Shown: in pieces, positions 52,131 through 61,179 of the stretch
How the letters are laid out: every line of letters begins with the position of its first letter
How positions within the stretch are numbered: the first letter of the stretch is position 1
Source of the DNA: Marixanthomonas ophiurae
GTDB lineage: Bacteria; Bacteroidota; Bacteroidia; Flavobacteriales; Flavobacteriaceae
DNA: 64,000 bases
Direction: 5' to 3'
Assembly: GCF_003413745.1 (NCBI RefSeq)
Contig: NZ_QVID01000001.1
Location: 1,922,001-1,986,000 of the forward strand
Notes under the pieces: generated by a model
Told to the model about the DNA's origin: nothing
What the model saw: only the letters and a program-made list of their open reading frames with translations
The model's database searches: none
Translations under genes and position numbers: made by a program

Positions 52131-53066
52131 TTATTGTATCTCTAAATATTCATCGATGAATAATGCTAATTCATTATGAAGGTTTTCATAATTAGCTTCT
52201 GTCCAATTATTATGGCCGCCATTGTATGTGTGAAAGCTTTTATCAATATTATTATTATTCAACTCTTCTTTTAAAACATAGGCATTGTTAATAGGCACAA
52301 TAGGGTCATTAAGACCATAAAACATAATGGTAGGACTCGTTTTTTGATCAATTTGATGTGCAGGGCTTAGTATTTCTAGGTTTTCTGAAATATTAGGATA
52401 TTCATTTTCATCTATTAGCATATCCATTAATTGTTCAAAATCTGGTCTATTTTGATAAAAAGGATCTGTAAAATCTGTAGGGCCTACCATACTGCAAACA
52501 AACTTTACTAAGTCACCTTTGTCATATGTGTAGTCATACATCATCGCAATGTGTGCTCCAGCACTGGCTCCTACAAGGCCGAACTCTGGCAAGATCTGTA
52601 ATTCTTCGTGATTATTATATAGTACTTTAATTAAGGTGTGGAGATCGTTAAATTGATTGGGAAATGCTGGAGTTTGCCGGTTTGCTAATACATAATTCAT
52701 ATTAACAATGGCGTGATCCGGGTTTCGTTCTTGAATATCGGATATATATTTTTCCATTCCTACCTTATCGCCATTTATCCAACCACCTCCGTGCAACAAA
52801 ATGATAACTTTTGTTTTATTAGACGAATGACCTTCAGGAAGGTATATGTCATAAACTTGTTGCGGATGCTCTCCGTAGGGTAAATTTTCAAAAATGGCTT
52901 TGGAAGTACGAAATTTGCTTATAACTGAATGTTCCGATACAGCTTCTTTAATAGCTATAGTATAATTGGATTCTTGGGAAATTTCGGTTCCAATTTCATC
53001 TGATGTACACGAAGTGATGACAAGTAAAAACGATAATAAGACGGGGATAAATCGGATGAAATACAT
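52131..53066 (-). CDS. Esterase/lipase-like alpha/beta hydrolase, lipoprotein (copy A)
   Basis: Start ATG 53066 gives 311 residues and a lipobox (VITSC, about Cys19); a longer frame start at 53111 has no use. The fold is HSL/BD-FAE-like: oxyanion ILLHGGGWINGDK, nucleophile Ser in LVGASAGAHIA, aspartate in FYGLNDPIV, and His in YNGGHNN. It probably hydrolyses esters of a carbohydrate or peptide substrate at the cell surface. It is closely related to the neighbouring gene (53185-54066) on the same strand; the two look like a tandem duplicate. Confidence 0.88.
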   Translation of the reverse strand: MYFIRFIPVLLSFLLVITSCTSDEIGTEISQESNYTIAIKEAVSEHSVISKFRTSKAIFENLPYGEHPQQVYDIYLPEGHSSNKTKVIILLHGGGWINGDKVGMEKYISDIQERNPDHAIVNMNYVLANRQTPAFPNQFNDLHTLIKVLYNNHEELQILPEFGLVGASAGAHIAMMYDYTYDKGDLVKFVCSMVGPTDFTDPFYQNRPDFEQLMDMLIDENEYPNISENLEILSPAHQIDQKTSPTIMFYGLNDPIVPINNAYVLKEELNNNNIDKSFHTYNGGHNNWTEANYENLHNELALFIDEYLEIQ

Positions 53067-53184
53067 AAAAATTAGGTTTAAATGCAAATTTAAACGAAAT
53101 AATGTTAACAAAAAATTTTCAAAAGACTATTTTGGCTTTCGTAACAGTTTGTTTATAAATGGTTTTACTTTTAGTGATACTCTT

Positions 53185-54066
53185 TTACTCGAGAATAGGA
53201 AGGTGTTCGTTTATAAATGAACTTAACTGTAGCTGTAAGTCTGTATTTGAAGCTTGACTCCAATTACCGTGTCCGCCTTCATAAACAGTAAAACTATTAG
53301 AAACCATATCGTTAGACAACTTAGTTTGCAAGGTTTCTCCGTTATTGAGCGGCACCAATGGATCTTCGTCTCCATAGAAAAGTATGGTAGGACTGCTATT
53401 TTCGGTTGTTTGTAACGCGGGACTTATAAGTTCGGCAATATTGCTATTTTCAGGGTAAGCAGATTCATCTACCAAAGCATTAAGCAATACTTGAAAATTT
53501 GGATTTTCGGTATAAAAAGGATCCGTAAAATCTGTAGGACCCACAATATCACAAATCATTTTTACCTTATCGTCTGTATCATAAACGTAATCGTACTGTA
53601 AAGCAATATGTGCTCCAGCACTTGCGCCAATTAAGCCAAATTCGGGGAGCAGTTCTAGTTCTTCACTTTCTTGTGTCAATTTATTAATTACTTTGCCTAA
53701 GTCTAAAAATTGATTGGGAAACGCCGGTGTTGAAGGTGGAGCTGCCAATACATAGTTTATATTTACTATAGCATGGTTAGGGTGTTTTTCTTTTAGAATA
53801 GGGATATACTCACTCATATCTTCCTTATCACCGTCTACCCAACCGCCACCGTGAATGAGTATGATTATTTTTGTTTTTTCAGAAGAACGTCCTTCTGGTA
53901 GGTAGAGATCGTACTTTTGTTTTGGGTTGTCGCCGTATGAAACATTCAGTTGGGTTTCCTCACCCAATGGTTGTTCATTCTCAAAAGTAGGTTTGCTTTC
54001 ATCGCTACAAGCAGCAAGAAGCAGGCTCATTGTGAAAACAATTATAGTAAGGAAGCTTTTTTTCAT
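53185..54066 (-). CDS. Esterase/lipase-like alpha/beta hydrolase, lipoprotein (copy B)
   Basis: Start ATG 54066 gives 293 residues and a lipobox (LLAAC, about Cys20) followed by SDESK, close to the surface-export pattern. Oxyanion ILIHGGGWVDGDK, nucleophile LIGASAGAHIA, aspartate FYGDEDPLV and His YEGGHGN align one-to-one with copy A. They share motif order and many residues (GDNPKQKYDLYLPEG / GEHPQQVYDIYLPEG, VGPTDFTDPFY) but differ in the signal peptide and termini. The 118-base gap between copies has no terminator. In-frame upstream ATG positions lack a signal peptide at the right place. Confidence 0.88.
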   Translation of the reverse strand: MKKSFLTIIVFTMSLLLAACSDESKPTFENEQPLGEETQLNVSYGDNPKQKYDLYLPEGRSSEKTKIIILIHGGGWVDGDKEDMSEYIPILKEKHPNHAIVNINYVLAAPPSTPAFPNQFLDLGKVINKLTQESEELELLPEFGLIGASAGAHIALQYDYVYDTDDKVKMICDIVGPTDFTDPFYTENPNFQVLLNALVDESAYPENSNIAELISPALQTTENSSPTILFYGDEDPLVPLNNGETLQTKLSNDMVSNSFTVYEGGHGNWSQASNTDLQLQLSSFINEHLPILE

Positions 54067-54156
54067 AAAAAGTATATTAAGCTTTATTTCCTTAGAACGC
54101 TTTATTAATTGAGAGATTGTATATAATATTTTTAAATACTTTTTTTTAAGGGATTT

Positions 54157-54187
54157 TGAATATACGAAAGAATACAACTATCTTTAA
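54157..54187 (+). promoter_or_regulatory. Promoter for the Sua5/YrdC gene, fixing its start
   Basis: TTG at 54157-54159, a 20-base spacer, TATCTTTA at 54180-54187 (one mismatch). It lies inside the longer alternative reading frame, so ATG 54207 is preferred over ATG 54156. Confidence 0.55.
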
Positions 54188-54206
54188 AATACCCAAAAAG
54201 GTTATT

Positions 54207-54824
54207 ATGGCAGAATTTATAAAACTATACGAAGAGAATCCAAACCCAAAAGATGTAAAAAGAATTGTAAAAATAATTAGGGACGGAGGTTTGGTTATTT
54301 ATCCTAGTGATACTGTGTACGCATTAGGGTGTGATATTACAGATAATAGGGCTTTAGAACGTGTAGCTCAATTAAAAGGGGTAAAGCTTGAAAAGGCCAA
54401 TTTTTCTTTTGTTTGTGAAGACTTGAGTAACCTCTCAGACTACGTAAGGCAAATTAATACCTCTACTTTTAAAATTTTGAAACGAGCATTGCCAGGACCT
54501 TACACTTTTATACTTCCTGGTAATAATAACTTACCTACTGTTTTTAAAAAGAAAAAAGAAGTGGGAATACGGGTGCCTAATAATAATATAACTCGTGCTA
54601 TAGTAAGAGAATTAGGGAACCCGATTGTTTCAACATCCATAAAAGATGAAGATGAAGTTATTGAGTATACAACCGATCCTGAACTTATTTTTGAAAAGTG
54701 GGAGAAATTAGTAGACGTAGTAGTTGATGGTGGTTATGGAGACAACGTACCTTCAACCGTTATTGATTTAACAGGTGACGAACCTGTATTGATACGGGAA
54801 GGAAAAGGAAGCTTGGAAATTTAA
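54207..54824 (+). CDS. Sua5/YciO/YrdC-family L-threonylcarbamoyladenylate synthase-like protein
   Basis: ATG 54207 gives 205 residues, the usual YciO/TsaC length. The YrdC fold begins LVIYPSDTVYALGCD and includes KLEKANFSFVCEDLSNLSDYV, LKRALPGPYTFILPGN, VGIRVPNN and the C-terminal VPSTVIDLTGDEPVLIREG. The TsaC branch makes threonylcarbamoyl-AMP for tRNA position 37; YciO is a close relative of uncertain role. Which branch this belongs to is unclear: KANFSF is YciO-like (true TsaC often has KR rather than KA). The last four bases overlap the convergent gene downstream. Confidence 0.88.
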   Translation: MAEFIKLYEENPNPKDVKRIVKIIRDGGLVIYPSDTVYALGCDITDNRALERVAQLKGVKLEKANFSFVCEDLSNLSDYVRQINTSTFKILKRALPGPYTFILPGNNNLPTVFKKKKEVGIRVPNNNITRAIVRELGNPIVSTSIKDEDEVIEYTTDPELIFEKWEKLVDVVVDGGYGDNVPSTVIDLTGDEPVLIREGKGSLEI

Positions 54825-55162
54825 TTTTCTCTTAATAAATGTTTAAGGCCAATAAAAATGCTTTGTTCGGCCGCAGTGAATTCATCATCTATATAAAAAA
54901 GCTCTTTAATACGTTTAAATAGGGAGTCTATTTCCTTTTTGGTGTAGTTGTACTTTTCTATTGTGTATTCAATTTTTTGAATGCTTTCATAATCACTGTC
55001 TTTCTCAAATTCATTGTGAATTTTTTTATAATCGACATTGCTTACTTTAGATTTTATATAGTCTACTTCTTCTTTGGTTTCAATAAAATCTGCGTGCGCA
55101 CAATATAATAAGATATAAGCTTTTAATTCTTCTCGTGTCCAATTGGTTGTTATTGATTCCAT
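54821..55162 (-). CDS. Small TerB-like helical protein
   Basis: The start at ATG 55162 gives 113 residues; an ATG at 55192 would overlap the NTF2 gene by 26 bases. Helices with TREELKAYILLYCAHADFIETKEEVDYI and LFYIDDEFTAAEQSIFIGLKHLL have the paired acidic pattern of TerB-like folds. The role is unknown. It follows the NTF2-like gene with a four-base gap on the same strand and overlaps the YrdC-like gene convergently. Confidence 0.6.
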   Translation of the reverse strand: MESITTNWTREELKAYILLYCAHADFIETKEEVDYIKSKVSNVDYKKIHNEFEKDSDYESIQKIEYTIEKYNYTKKEIDSLFKRIKELFYIDDEFTAAEQSIFIGLKHLLREN

Positions 55163-55166
55163 TGTT

Positions 55167-55649
55167 TTATTTCTTATTATTTTTTTCTTCAAAATCGGTG
55201 AGTCGTATGTTGGTTTGTTTATTTAGTTTCTTCTTAAAAAAAGCTGTCCAGCCTAATAAAAAACCAGTGACACCCATAGATTGTTTAGACCATTTGTAGA
55301 GATTAAAGCTATCTAGATGGTTTATAATCTTCCCGTCTTTAAACTCAAATTTGGCATTGATAACATTATGCACTTTTCTACCTTTTTTTCCGAAGGTATA
55401 ATAGGCTTCCCAACGGGCTGTTCCTTTTTCAGGAGTGTATTCTATATGCGTAGTTTTTATTTTAAAATCCTTTCCTTGTTGTGAACTACACAACATGCGC
55501 CACATATTTTTTGCTTTTTCTCCCCTTAATATCCCGAAAGCGGGATCTTCAAAAGTTACATCGTCGTGATATGTTTCTACCATGCGTTCGGCATCTAAAT
55601 GCTCAAAAGCTTGATAAAATTTTTCAATGATATTTTCTTCCTGTTTCAT
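55167..55649 (-). CDS. Nuclear transport factor 2 (SnoaL)-like protein
   Basis: The 160-residue protein has a SnoaL/NTF2-type cone fold: FYQAFEHLDAERMVETYHDDVTFEDPAFGILRG, ARWEAYYTFGKKGRKVHNVINAKFEFKDGKI and LDSFNLYKWSKQSMG near the C-terminus. Such proteins bind small hydrophobic ligands or are hydrolases/isomerases. Substrate and role are unknown. A perfect terminator of the adjacent minus-strand gene lies upstream at 55671-55697. It is followed closely by the TerB-like gene, so the pair is likely one transcript. Confidence 0.82.
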   Translation of the reverse strand: MKQEENIIEKFYQAFEHLDAERMVETYHDDVTFEDPAFGILRGEKAKNMWRMLCSSQQGKDFKIKTTHIEYTPEKGTARWEAYYTFGKKGRKVHNVINAKFEFKDGKIINHLDSFNLYKWSKQSMGVTGFLLGWTAFFKKKLNKQTNIRLTDFEEKNNKK

Positions 55650-55670
55650 TGTTATTACTAATGTAGCTAA

Positions 55671-55697
55671 AAAAACCCGGCAACTTGCCGGGTTTTA
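55671..55697 (-). terminator. Terminator of the OmpA-like lipoprotein gene
   Basis: AAAACCCGGCAA and TTGCCGGGTTTT form a perfect stem around a one- to five-base loop; it follows the minus-strand OmpA gene directly. Confidence 0.9.
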
Positions 55698-55720
55698 AAT
55701 TATTTTAAGATTTTGTAACC

Positions 55721-56581
55721 TTAGTTTATTTTTGGGTCTTTCAATCCATCTTCAATCATATTATAAAATTGATCGATTTTAGGTAATACTACAATTCGTG
55801 TTCTACGGTTTTTAGATTTACCATCAGATGTATCATTACCAGCTAAAGGAACATACTCACTACGTCCACCAGCTGTCATACGGGCTGGAGCAACGCCAAA
55901 GTCATCTTGAAGTGTTCTCACTACAGCTGTAGCACGAAGTACACTTAAATCCCAGTTATCTTGAATACATCCTGTACTAATAGGATCAGTATCTGTGTGA
56001 CCTTCAACTAAAAATTCAAAATCTGGTTTCGCCTTAACAACAGTGGCTACTTTTCCTAGTACCTGACGGGCTTTACTAGTAATTTGGTAACTTCCACTTC
56101 GGAATAATAACTTGTCCGAAATATTAACGAAAACAACTCCTTTTTCGACACTTATTTCAATGTCTTCATCATCTAAGTTGCCAATGGCACCTTTTAAACT
56201 TTGTACTAAAGCAAGGTTTACAGAGTCACGACGCGTAACTGCATCTTGTAATTTACGTATGGTAAGGTCTTTCTCTTTTAAACTTTCTAATGATTTTTCT
56301 AAGTTTGAAGCACCTTTTCTTGTAAGGTCTGTAAAGTCACCAATTTGCTTAATTAAATCACCGTTAGTAGCATTTAATGAAGCTACTTGGCTTTTTAAAG
56401 AGTTGTTTGATGCTTCTAATCCTGATTTTTCGGAAAGGCAATCGTTTAATTTAACGGTTGCTGTGTTCAACAAATCTTGTGTTTTTTCTTGCTTGTCCTG
56501 TAAATCAGCATATTTCTTTTTCGAAACACACGAAGTAAACAGAAGACCAGAGCAAGCAGCCAGAATCAATATTTTTTTCAT
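55721..56581 (-). CDS. OmpA-family peptidoglycan-binding lipoprotein with coiled coil
   Basis: Start ATG 56581 gives 286 residues with lipobox LFTSC (about Cys17); an upstream start at 56647 only adds hydrophobic residues. Residues 25-130 form a heptad-rich coiled coil. The OmpA C-terminal domain (about 165-270) carries VEGHTDTDPI and DLSVLRATAVVRTL and the SKNRRTRIVVLP ending that bind the peptidoglycan. It probably links the outer membrane to the wall. A -7 element (TAATTTTG, minus strand) lies at 56606-56613 and a terminator follows the gene. Confidence 0.92.
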   Translation of the reverse strand: MKKILILAACSGLLFTSCVSKKKYADLQDKQEKTQDLLNTATVKLNDCLSEKSGLEASNNSLKSQVASLNATNGDLIKQIGDFTDLTRKGASNLEKSLESLKEKDLTIRKLQDAVTRRDSVNLALVQSLKGAIGNLDDEDIEISVEKGVVFVNISDKLLFRSGSYQITSKARQVLGKVATVVKAKPDFEFLVEGHTDTDPISTGCIQDNWDLSVLRATAVVRTLQDDFGVAPARMTAGGRSEYVPLAGNDTSDGKSKNRRTRIVVLPKIDQFYNMIEDGLKDPKIN

Positions 56582-56605
56582 AATTATCTTGTTTAAATTG
56601 TTACC

Positions 56606-56613
56606 CAAAATTA
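56606..56613 (-). promoter_or_regulatory. -7 element of the OmpA-like lipoprotein gene
   Basis: Minus-strand TAATTTTG matches TAnnTTTG, about 25 bases ahead of ATG 56581. It also indicates that the longer start at 56647 is not used. Confidence 0.5.
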
Positions 56614-56665
56614 TCAAAAGCAAGAGTAGCTGGATAACGATTAACAATACTTTAAGTAAAATTTA

Positions 56666-57658
56666 TCAGAGGTCGTTAAAACGTCGCTTGTTTCGGGCAA
56701 AATATAACCAAACAACAGTTTTTTTGTTGAAATATTCAAAATTTGAAGCATATAATTTTCTCTTTTTCAGAAAAGTATAAAAAAGAGTATAAAAACTTAT
56801 GTGTGCTTTAAATATTGCTCCAATGTGTTTAAATTTTCCTTGTATTAAAAATTGGGTTGCAGCTAAACCGTCTAAAAGCATCCTGATTAAGAGTATAAAA
56901 AAAACCTTTGGACCTTTTATGTTTTTAAGTAACATAAGTAAGGTATTTCTAAAATTATAAAAGGTCTTTTTTGGATTCTCAGTAGCTAATGTTGCACCAC
57001 CAACGTGATATACTTTTGAAGCCCCTACATATTTAATTACTCCTCCATTACTTTGCAATCTCCAACAAAGATCGATTTCCTCTTGGTGCGCAAAAAAATC
57101 TTCATCAAAACCATTAACTTTTTCAAAAGCATCTTTTTTTATAAATAAGCAGGCACCACTGGCCCAGAAAATTGTTTTTTCGTCATTATATTGACCAGTA
57201 TCCTTTTCAATGGTATTAAAAATACGGCCCCTACAAAAAGGATATCCTAGTTTGTCAATATATCCACCGGCTGCACCAGCATATTCAAAATAGTCTTTGT
57301 TTTTGTAATCGAGTATTTTAGGCTGTGCGGCTACAAGGTTAGGTGTTGTTTTAAAGGCTTCAACAATGGGGGAGAGCCAGTTTTGGGTTACTTCCACGTC
57401 ACTATTAAGTAATACAAAAATATCTTCCTGTAAGTTTTTAAGTGCCTCATTATAACCTTTGGCATACCCGCCATTTATTTTGTTTTGTATAATGGTAACT
57501 TCGGGAAAGTTTACCGCAAGATAGGATACAGAATCATCAGTCGAGGCATTATCAGCTACATAAACTGTTGCTTCTTTGGAAAAAGCCAGCACCGAAGGCA
57601 AAAAGGTTTCCAATAACTGCTTTCCATTCCAGTTGAGTATGACTATGGCTATTTTCAC
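56666..57658 (-). CDS. Family 2 glycosyltransferase
   Basis: The 330-residue protein opens with the GT-A nucleotide-sugar fold (IVILNWNGKQLLETFLPSVL, VYVADNASTDDSV), has the metal-binding DxD-type segment in FVLLNSDVEVT and an acceptor/ED motif region in FDEDFFAHQEEIDLCWRL. The C-terminal part has a hydrophobic stretch about 265-290. It probably adds a sugar to a lipid-linked or surface polysaccharide, but it stands away from any visible polysaccharide gene cluster, so acceptor and donor are unknown. Confidence 0.93.
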   Translation of the reverse strand: MKIAIVILNWNGKQLLETFLPSVLAFSKEATVYVADNASTDDSVSYLAVNFPEVTIIQNKINGGYAKGYNEALKNLQEDIFVLLNSDVEVTQNWLSPIVEAFKTTPNLVAAQPKILDYKNKDYFEYAGAAGGYIDKLGYPFCRGRIFNTIEKDTGQYNDEKTIFWASGACLFIKKDAFEKVNGFDEDFFAHQEEIDLCWRLQSNGGVIKYVGASKVYHVGGATLATENPKKTFYNFRNTLLMLLKNIKGPKVFFILLIRMLLDGLAATQFLIQGKFKHIGAIFKAHISFYTLFYTFLKKRKLYASNFEYFNKKTVVWLYFARNKRRFNDL

Positions 57659-57692
57659 GTTTGCAAAATAGTGAAATTTAAGTTTAAAAAAT

Positions 57693-57722
57693 AAAACCGC
57701 CCCTGTTGTAGGGACGGTTTTA
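57693..57722 (-). terminator. Terminator of the DUF3276 gene
   Basis: AAAACCG at the left arm pairs with CGGTTTT at the right arm, with inner CCCT/AGGG around a five-base loop and a C-A mismatch between. It lies just downstream of the minus-strand gene. Confidence 0.75.
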
Positions 57723-57747
57723 ATATGTTTTTTAAACCTGAGTTGGT

Positions 57748-58122
57748 TTATATATCGTCAAAACTCACATCAGTAAAATCAGATGCTGCAGAATCCACTT
57801 GATTGGTTTCTTCTTGCTCGTCTTTTTTATAGTTTTTTTGGTGACGTTCGCTAATTACTTCTTCACCTTTTTCATTAATGATAAAATCTGTCATTTCTTC
57901 AAGGTTATCTCTAAAATCCTGAAAATCTTCTTTATACAAGTAGATCTTATGTTTCTTGTAATGGTACGATCCATCGTCATTTGTAAACTTCTTGCTTTCA
58001 GTTATTGTTAGGTAATAATCTCCGGCTTTTGTAGCTCTTACATCAAAAAAATACGTGCGTCTTCCCGCTCGCATCACTTTAGACTGTATTTCTTCTTGCT
58101 CCATCGTATGCTGCTCGCTCAT
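57748..58122 (-). CDS. DUF3276 (PUR-alpha-like) nucleic-acid-binding protein
   Basis: The 124-residue protein contains a single PUR-type repeat: VMRAGRRTYFFDVRATKAGDYYLTITESKKFTNDDG (residues about 16-51) and KHKIYLYKEDFQDFRDNLEEM, and an acidic/Ser-rich tail. Bacteroidota DUF3276 proteins dimerise to form a PUR module that binds single-stranded DNA/RNA. It is a short protein with no signal peptide, and is separated from both neighbours, with its own terminator. Confidence 0.88.
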   Translation of the reverse strand: MSEQHTMEQEEIQSKVMRAGRRTYFFDVRATKAGDYYLTITESKKFTNDDGSYHYKKHKIYLYKEDFQDFRDNLEEMTDFIINEKGEEVISERHQKNYKKDEQEETNQVDSAASDFTDVSFDDI

Positions 58123-58186
58123 TAGTTTTAGGTTTTGTTAAGTTTTTCCAAAAATCTAAAAAAAATAGATATATGACAAGTATTCA

Positions 58187-59941
58187 TTACATTTCTTTTT
58201 CTGAAAGTTGCTTAGCATACAATTCTTTATAGTACCCTTCTTCTTTTATAAGTTGATTATGAGTGCCTTGCTGGATTATTTTTCCCTCATCCAGTACAAT
58301 AGTTTTATCGGCATTCTTGGCTGAAGAAATCCGGTGACTTACTATAATTGTTGTTTTATCTTGGGAAATTTCGTGCAAATTATTTAAAATTTCCTCCTCG
58401 GTTTCGGTATCTACTGCGGAGAGGCAATCATCAAACAATAAAATTTGTGGATCTTTAATAATAGCGCGAGCTATCGATACCCGTTGTTTTTGTCCACCAC
58501 TTAGTGTAATACCACGTTCCCCGAGAACTGTATCGTAACCCTTGCTAAAACCGATAATGTTTTTATGCACTGCAGCCCGTTTTGCAGCTTGTATCACTTC
58601 GGCTTCATCGGCTTCTTCTTTACCAAAACGAATGTTGTTTTTAATACTGTCGCTAAATAAAAATGCATCTTGGGGTACATAACCAATGCTGCCTCGCAAA
58701 CTATCTAAGTTTAATTGTTTAACAGGGGTGTCATCTATTTTTAGATATCCTTTTTGTACATCATACAATCGACCAATTAACTCAAGTATGGTCGATTTAC
58801 CAGATCCTGTATGGCCAATTATAGATAATGTTTCTCCAGGTTTAACTGTAAATGAAACATCTTTTAAAGCCGTGATATTGGTGTCGGGATAGGTATAGGA
58901 TAAATTTTCAAACGCTATTTTTCCGCGAATAGGGGTTTCTTTTGCAGTTTGATTTGTAATCTCTGGTTCTTCACTTAAAAATTCATTAATTCGTTTCTGT
59001 GAAGCTTCTGCACGTTGTATCATCGAGCTTACAAAGCCTACTACAGCTACTGGCCACGTTAGCATGTTTACATAAATTAAGAACTCCACAATCGTTCCTA
59101 CTTCAATTTTTCCATCTATAAAACGTTGTCCTCCTATGTAAATTACCAAAATATTACTGGCACCAATTAATAAAATCATCAATGGGAAGAAAAGTGCTTG
59201 TACTTTAGCCAGATCTATGTTTTTTTCACGGCTACCTTCAGCTAAATCTGCGAAATTTTCATTGGTGCGTGGTTCAATTCCGTAGGCTTTAATTACAGCC
59301 ACCCCACTAAAACTTTCTTGTGTAAAGGAGGTGAGCTTTGATAGGTATTGTTGAACGGCTGTACTTTTTTTGTTTATTTCAACACTCAATTTATAAATAA
59401 GAACTGAAAGTATGGGCAATGGAGCCACGGCATAAGCTGTAAGTACGGGAGCCGTGTAAAACATATAGCTTATAGCTACCACAAAGAGTGTTATCGTCCT
59501 AGTACTATACATCACGGCTGGTCCCACATATAGTCTCACTTTAGATACGTCTTCACTAATACGATTCATTAAATCACCAGTACGGTTCTGTTTGTAAAAG
59601 CTTAATGAAAGTCGTTCATACTGCTGAAATATTCTGTTTTTAAGATCGAATTCAACATGACGTGACACAACTATAATGGTTTGCCGCATGAGGAACGTGA
59701 AAAAAGCTGAAAGTAGGGTAGCGCCGACAATCAATAAGATATTTTCCAGTAGTTCACTCTTTACATAAGCAAGGTCTGTAATATCACCATTAATATAAGC
59801 ACGAACTACATCTACGGAATCTCCGATTTTTTTTGGAACAACAATGGTAAAAATAGTGGCAATAATGGTAATTAAAAGCCCTGCTAAAAGGCGACCTCGG
59901 TATTTTATAAAATATTGATTGAGATATTGTAACTCTTTCAT
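58187..59941 (-). CDS. ABC exporter, fused permease and ATPase (MsbA/MdlB type)
   Basis: The 584-residue protein has six TM helices in the first about 320 residues and a nucleotide-binding domain with Walker A GHTGSGKST, signature LSGGQKQR, Walker B ILLFDDCLSAVD and an H-loop His in IIVSHRIS. It acts as a homo- or heterodimer half-exporter of lipids or drugs. The gene has no obvious partner next to it. The start (ATG 59941) is a few bases from the divergent promoter of the leucine-dehydrogenase-like gene. Confidence 0.94.
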   Translation of the reverse strand: MKELQYLNQYFIKYRGRLLAGLLITIIATIFTIVVPKKIGDSVDVVRAYINGDITDLAYVKSELLENILLIVGATLLSAFFTFLMRQTIIVVSRHVEFDLKNRIFQQYERLSLSFYKQNRTGDLMNRISEDVSKVRLYVGPAVMYSTRTITLFVVAISYMFYTAPVLTAYAVAPLPILSVLIYKLSVEINKKSTAVQQYLSKLTSFTQESFSGVAVIKAYGIEPRTNENFADLAEGSREKNIDLAKVQALFFPLMILLIGASNILVIYIGGQRFIDGKIEVGTIVEFLIYVNMLTWPVAVVGFVSSMIQRAEASQKRINEFLSEEPEITNQTAKETPIRGKIAFENLSYTYPDTNITALKDVSFTVKPGETLSIIGHTGSGKSTILELIGRLYDVQKGYLKIDDTPVKQLNLDSLRGSIGYVPQDAFLFSDSIKNNIRFGKEEADEAEVIQAAKRAAVHKNIIGFSKGYDTVLGERGITLSGGQKQRVSIARAIIKDPQILLFDDCLSAVDTETEEEILNNLHEISQDKTTIIVSHRISSAKNADKTIVLDEGKIIQQGTHNQLIKEEGYYKELYAKQLSEKEM

Positions 59942-59990
59942 CTAGCGTTCTAAAATTTATTAACAAATTCTTCTTTTAGCGATAAATTCT

Positions 59991-60021
59991 TTGTGTGATT
60001 ATCAATAAACCCGTATTTTTG
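59991..60021 (+). promoter_or_regulatory. Promoter of the amino-acid dehydrogenase gene
   Basis: TTG at 59991-59993, 20-base spacer, TATTTTTG at 60014-60021 (exact TAnnTTTG). It lies inside the alternative longer ORF start (59995), so ATG 60061 is the likely start. Confidence 0.65.
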
Positions 60022-60060
60022 CACGTCCTTTTTAAGGGATGCATAAAAAACAAAAATATT

Positions 60061-61158
60061 ATGGTGACTGAAGTATTAAATACAAATGAACTTCAAAAAG
60101 TAGACCCTGTTTTCGGGCAAATGTCTTTCGACAATCACGAGCAAATCGTTTTTTGCAACGACAAAGATACAGGATTAAAAGCAATAATTGGTATCCACAA
60201 TACGGTTTTAGGACCTGCACTTGGAGGTACCAGAATGTGGCAATACACGAGTGAATGGGAAGCCTTGAATGACGTGCTTCGCCTATCTCGAGGTATGACT
60301 TTTAAATCTGCTATTACTGGGTTAAACTTAGGTGGAGGAAAAGCTGTGATTATTGGTGATGCTAAAACGCAAAAAACACCAGAACTAATGAAACGCTTTG
60401 GTGAGTTTGTTCATTCATTAAGTGGAAAGTATATAACAGCGGAAGATATTGGAATGACAACAGGCGATATGGATCTTGTACGCTCAGTGACACCTTATGT
60501 TACAGGTATTTCTGAAACATTAGGTGGAGCAGGAAATCCATCTCCTATTACAGCTTATGGTGTGTTTATGGGTATGAAAGCAGCTGCAAAGTATGCTTTT
60601 GGAACCGACATATTAGAAGATCGTGTAGTATATGTTCAAGGAATTGGAAATGTAGGAGAAGCTTTGGTGGAAAACCTTACTAACGAGGGAGCTAAAGTGT
60701 ATATTACAGATATTAATCAAGAACGTTTGGAAGAAGTTCGTGATAAGTATAGCGCAACTATCTATGAAGGCGATAATATCTATGCAGAAGAAATGGATAT
60801 TTATGCACCGTGTGCCCTTGGAGCAACTATAAACGACCAAACCATAAACCAGCTTAAGGCTAAAGTGATTGCAGGAGCAGCTAACAACCAGTTAGCCGAA
60901 GAGCAAAAACACGGTTTACAATTACGTGAAAAAGGTATCGTTTATGCCCCTGATTTTTTAATTAATGCCGGTGGAATTATAAATGTATATGCCGAGTTGG
61001 AAAACTATGGTCGTCAAGAGATAATCCGTAAGACGGAAAACATCTTTAACACGACACTCGAAATATTAAAGAATGCTGAGAGTAAAGATGTTACTACACA
61101 TCAGGCTGCCTTTGATATGGCAAACGCTAGAATAGCGGCAAGAAAAGAGAAAATGTAG
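60061..61158 (+). CDS. Glu/Leu/Phe/Val-type amino acid dehydrogenase (leucine-dehydrogenase-like)
   Basis: From ATG 60061 it has 365 residues, the length of leucine dehydrogenase. Substrate-domain signatures ALGGTRMWQY and LNLGGGKAVIIGD (catalytic Lys) and the NAD-binding GIGNVGEALVENL are present, and the C-terminus ends IAARKEKM. The enzyme interconverts branched-chain amino acids with their keto acids, NAD-dependent, releasing ammonia. Its promoter lies inside the extended ORF start, which supports the shorter start. A hairpin overlapping the next gene's promoter follows. Confidence 0.9.
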   Translation: MVTEVLNTNELQKVDPVFGQMSFDNHEQIVFCNDKDTGLKAIIGIHNTVLGPALGGTRMWQYTSEWEALNDVLRLSRGMTFKSAITGLNLGGGKAVIIGDAKTQKTPELMKRFGEFVHSLSGKYITAEDIGMTTGDMDLVRSVTPYVTGISETLGGAGNPSPITAYGVFMGMKAAAKYAFGTDILEDRVVYVQGIGNVGEALVENLTNEGAKVYITDINQERLEEVRDKYSATIYEGDNIYAEEMDIYAPCALGATINDQTINQLKAKVIAGAANNQLAEEQKHGLQLREKGIVYAPDFLINAGGIINVYAELENYGRQEIIRKTENIFNTTLEILKNAESKDVTTHQAAFDMANARIAARKEKM

Positions 61159-61179
61159 TTTTTAACTATATTAAAATAG

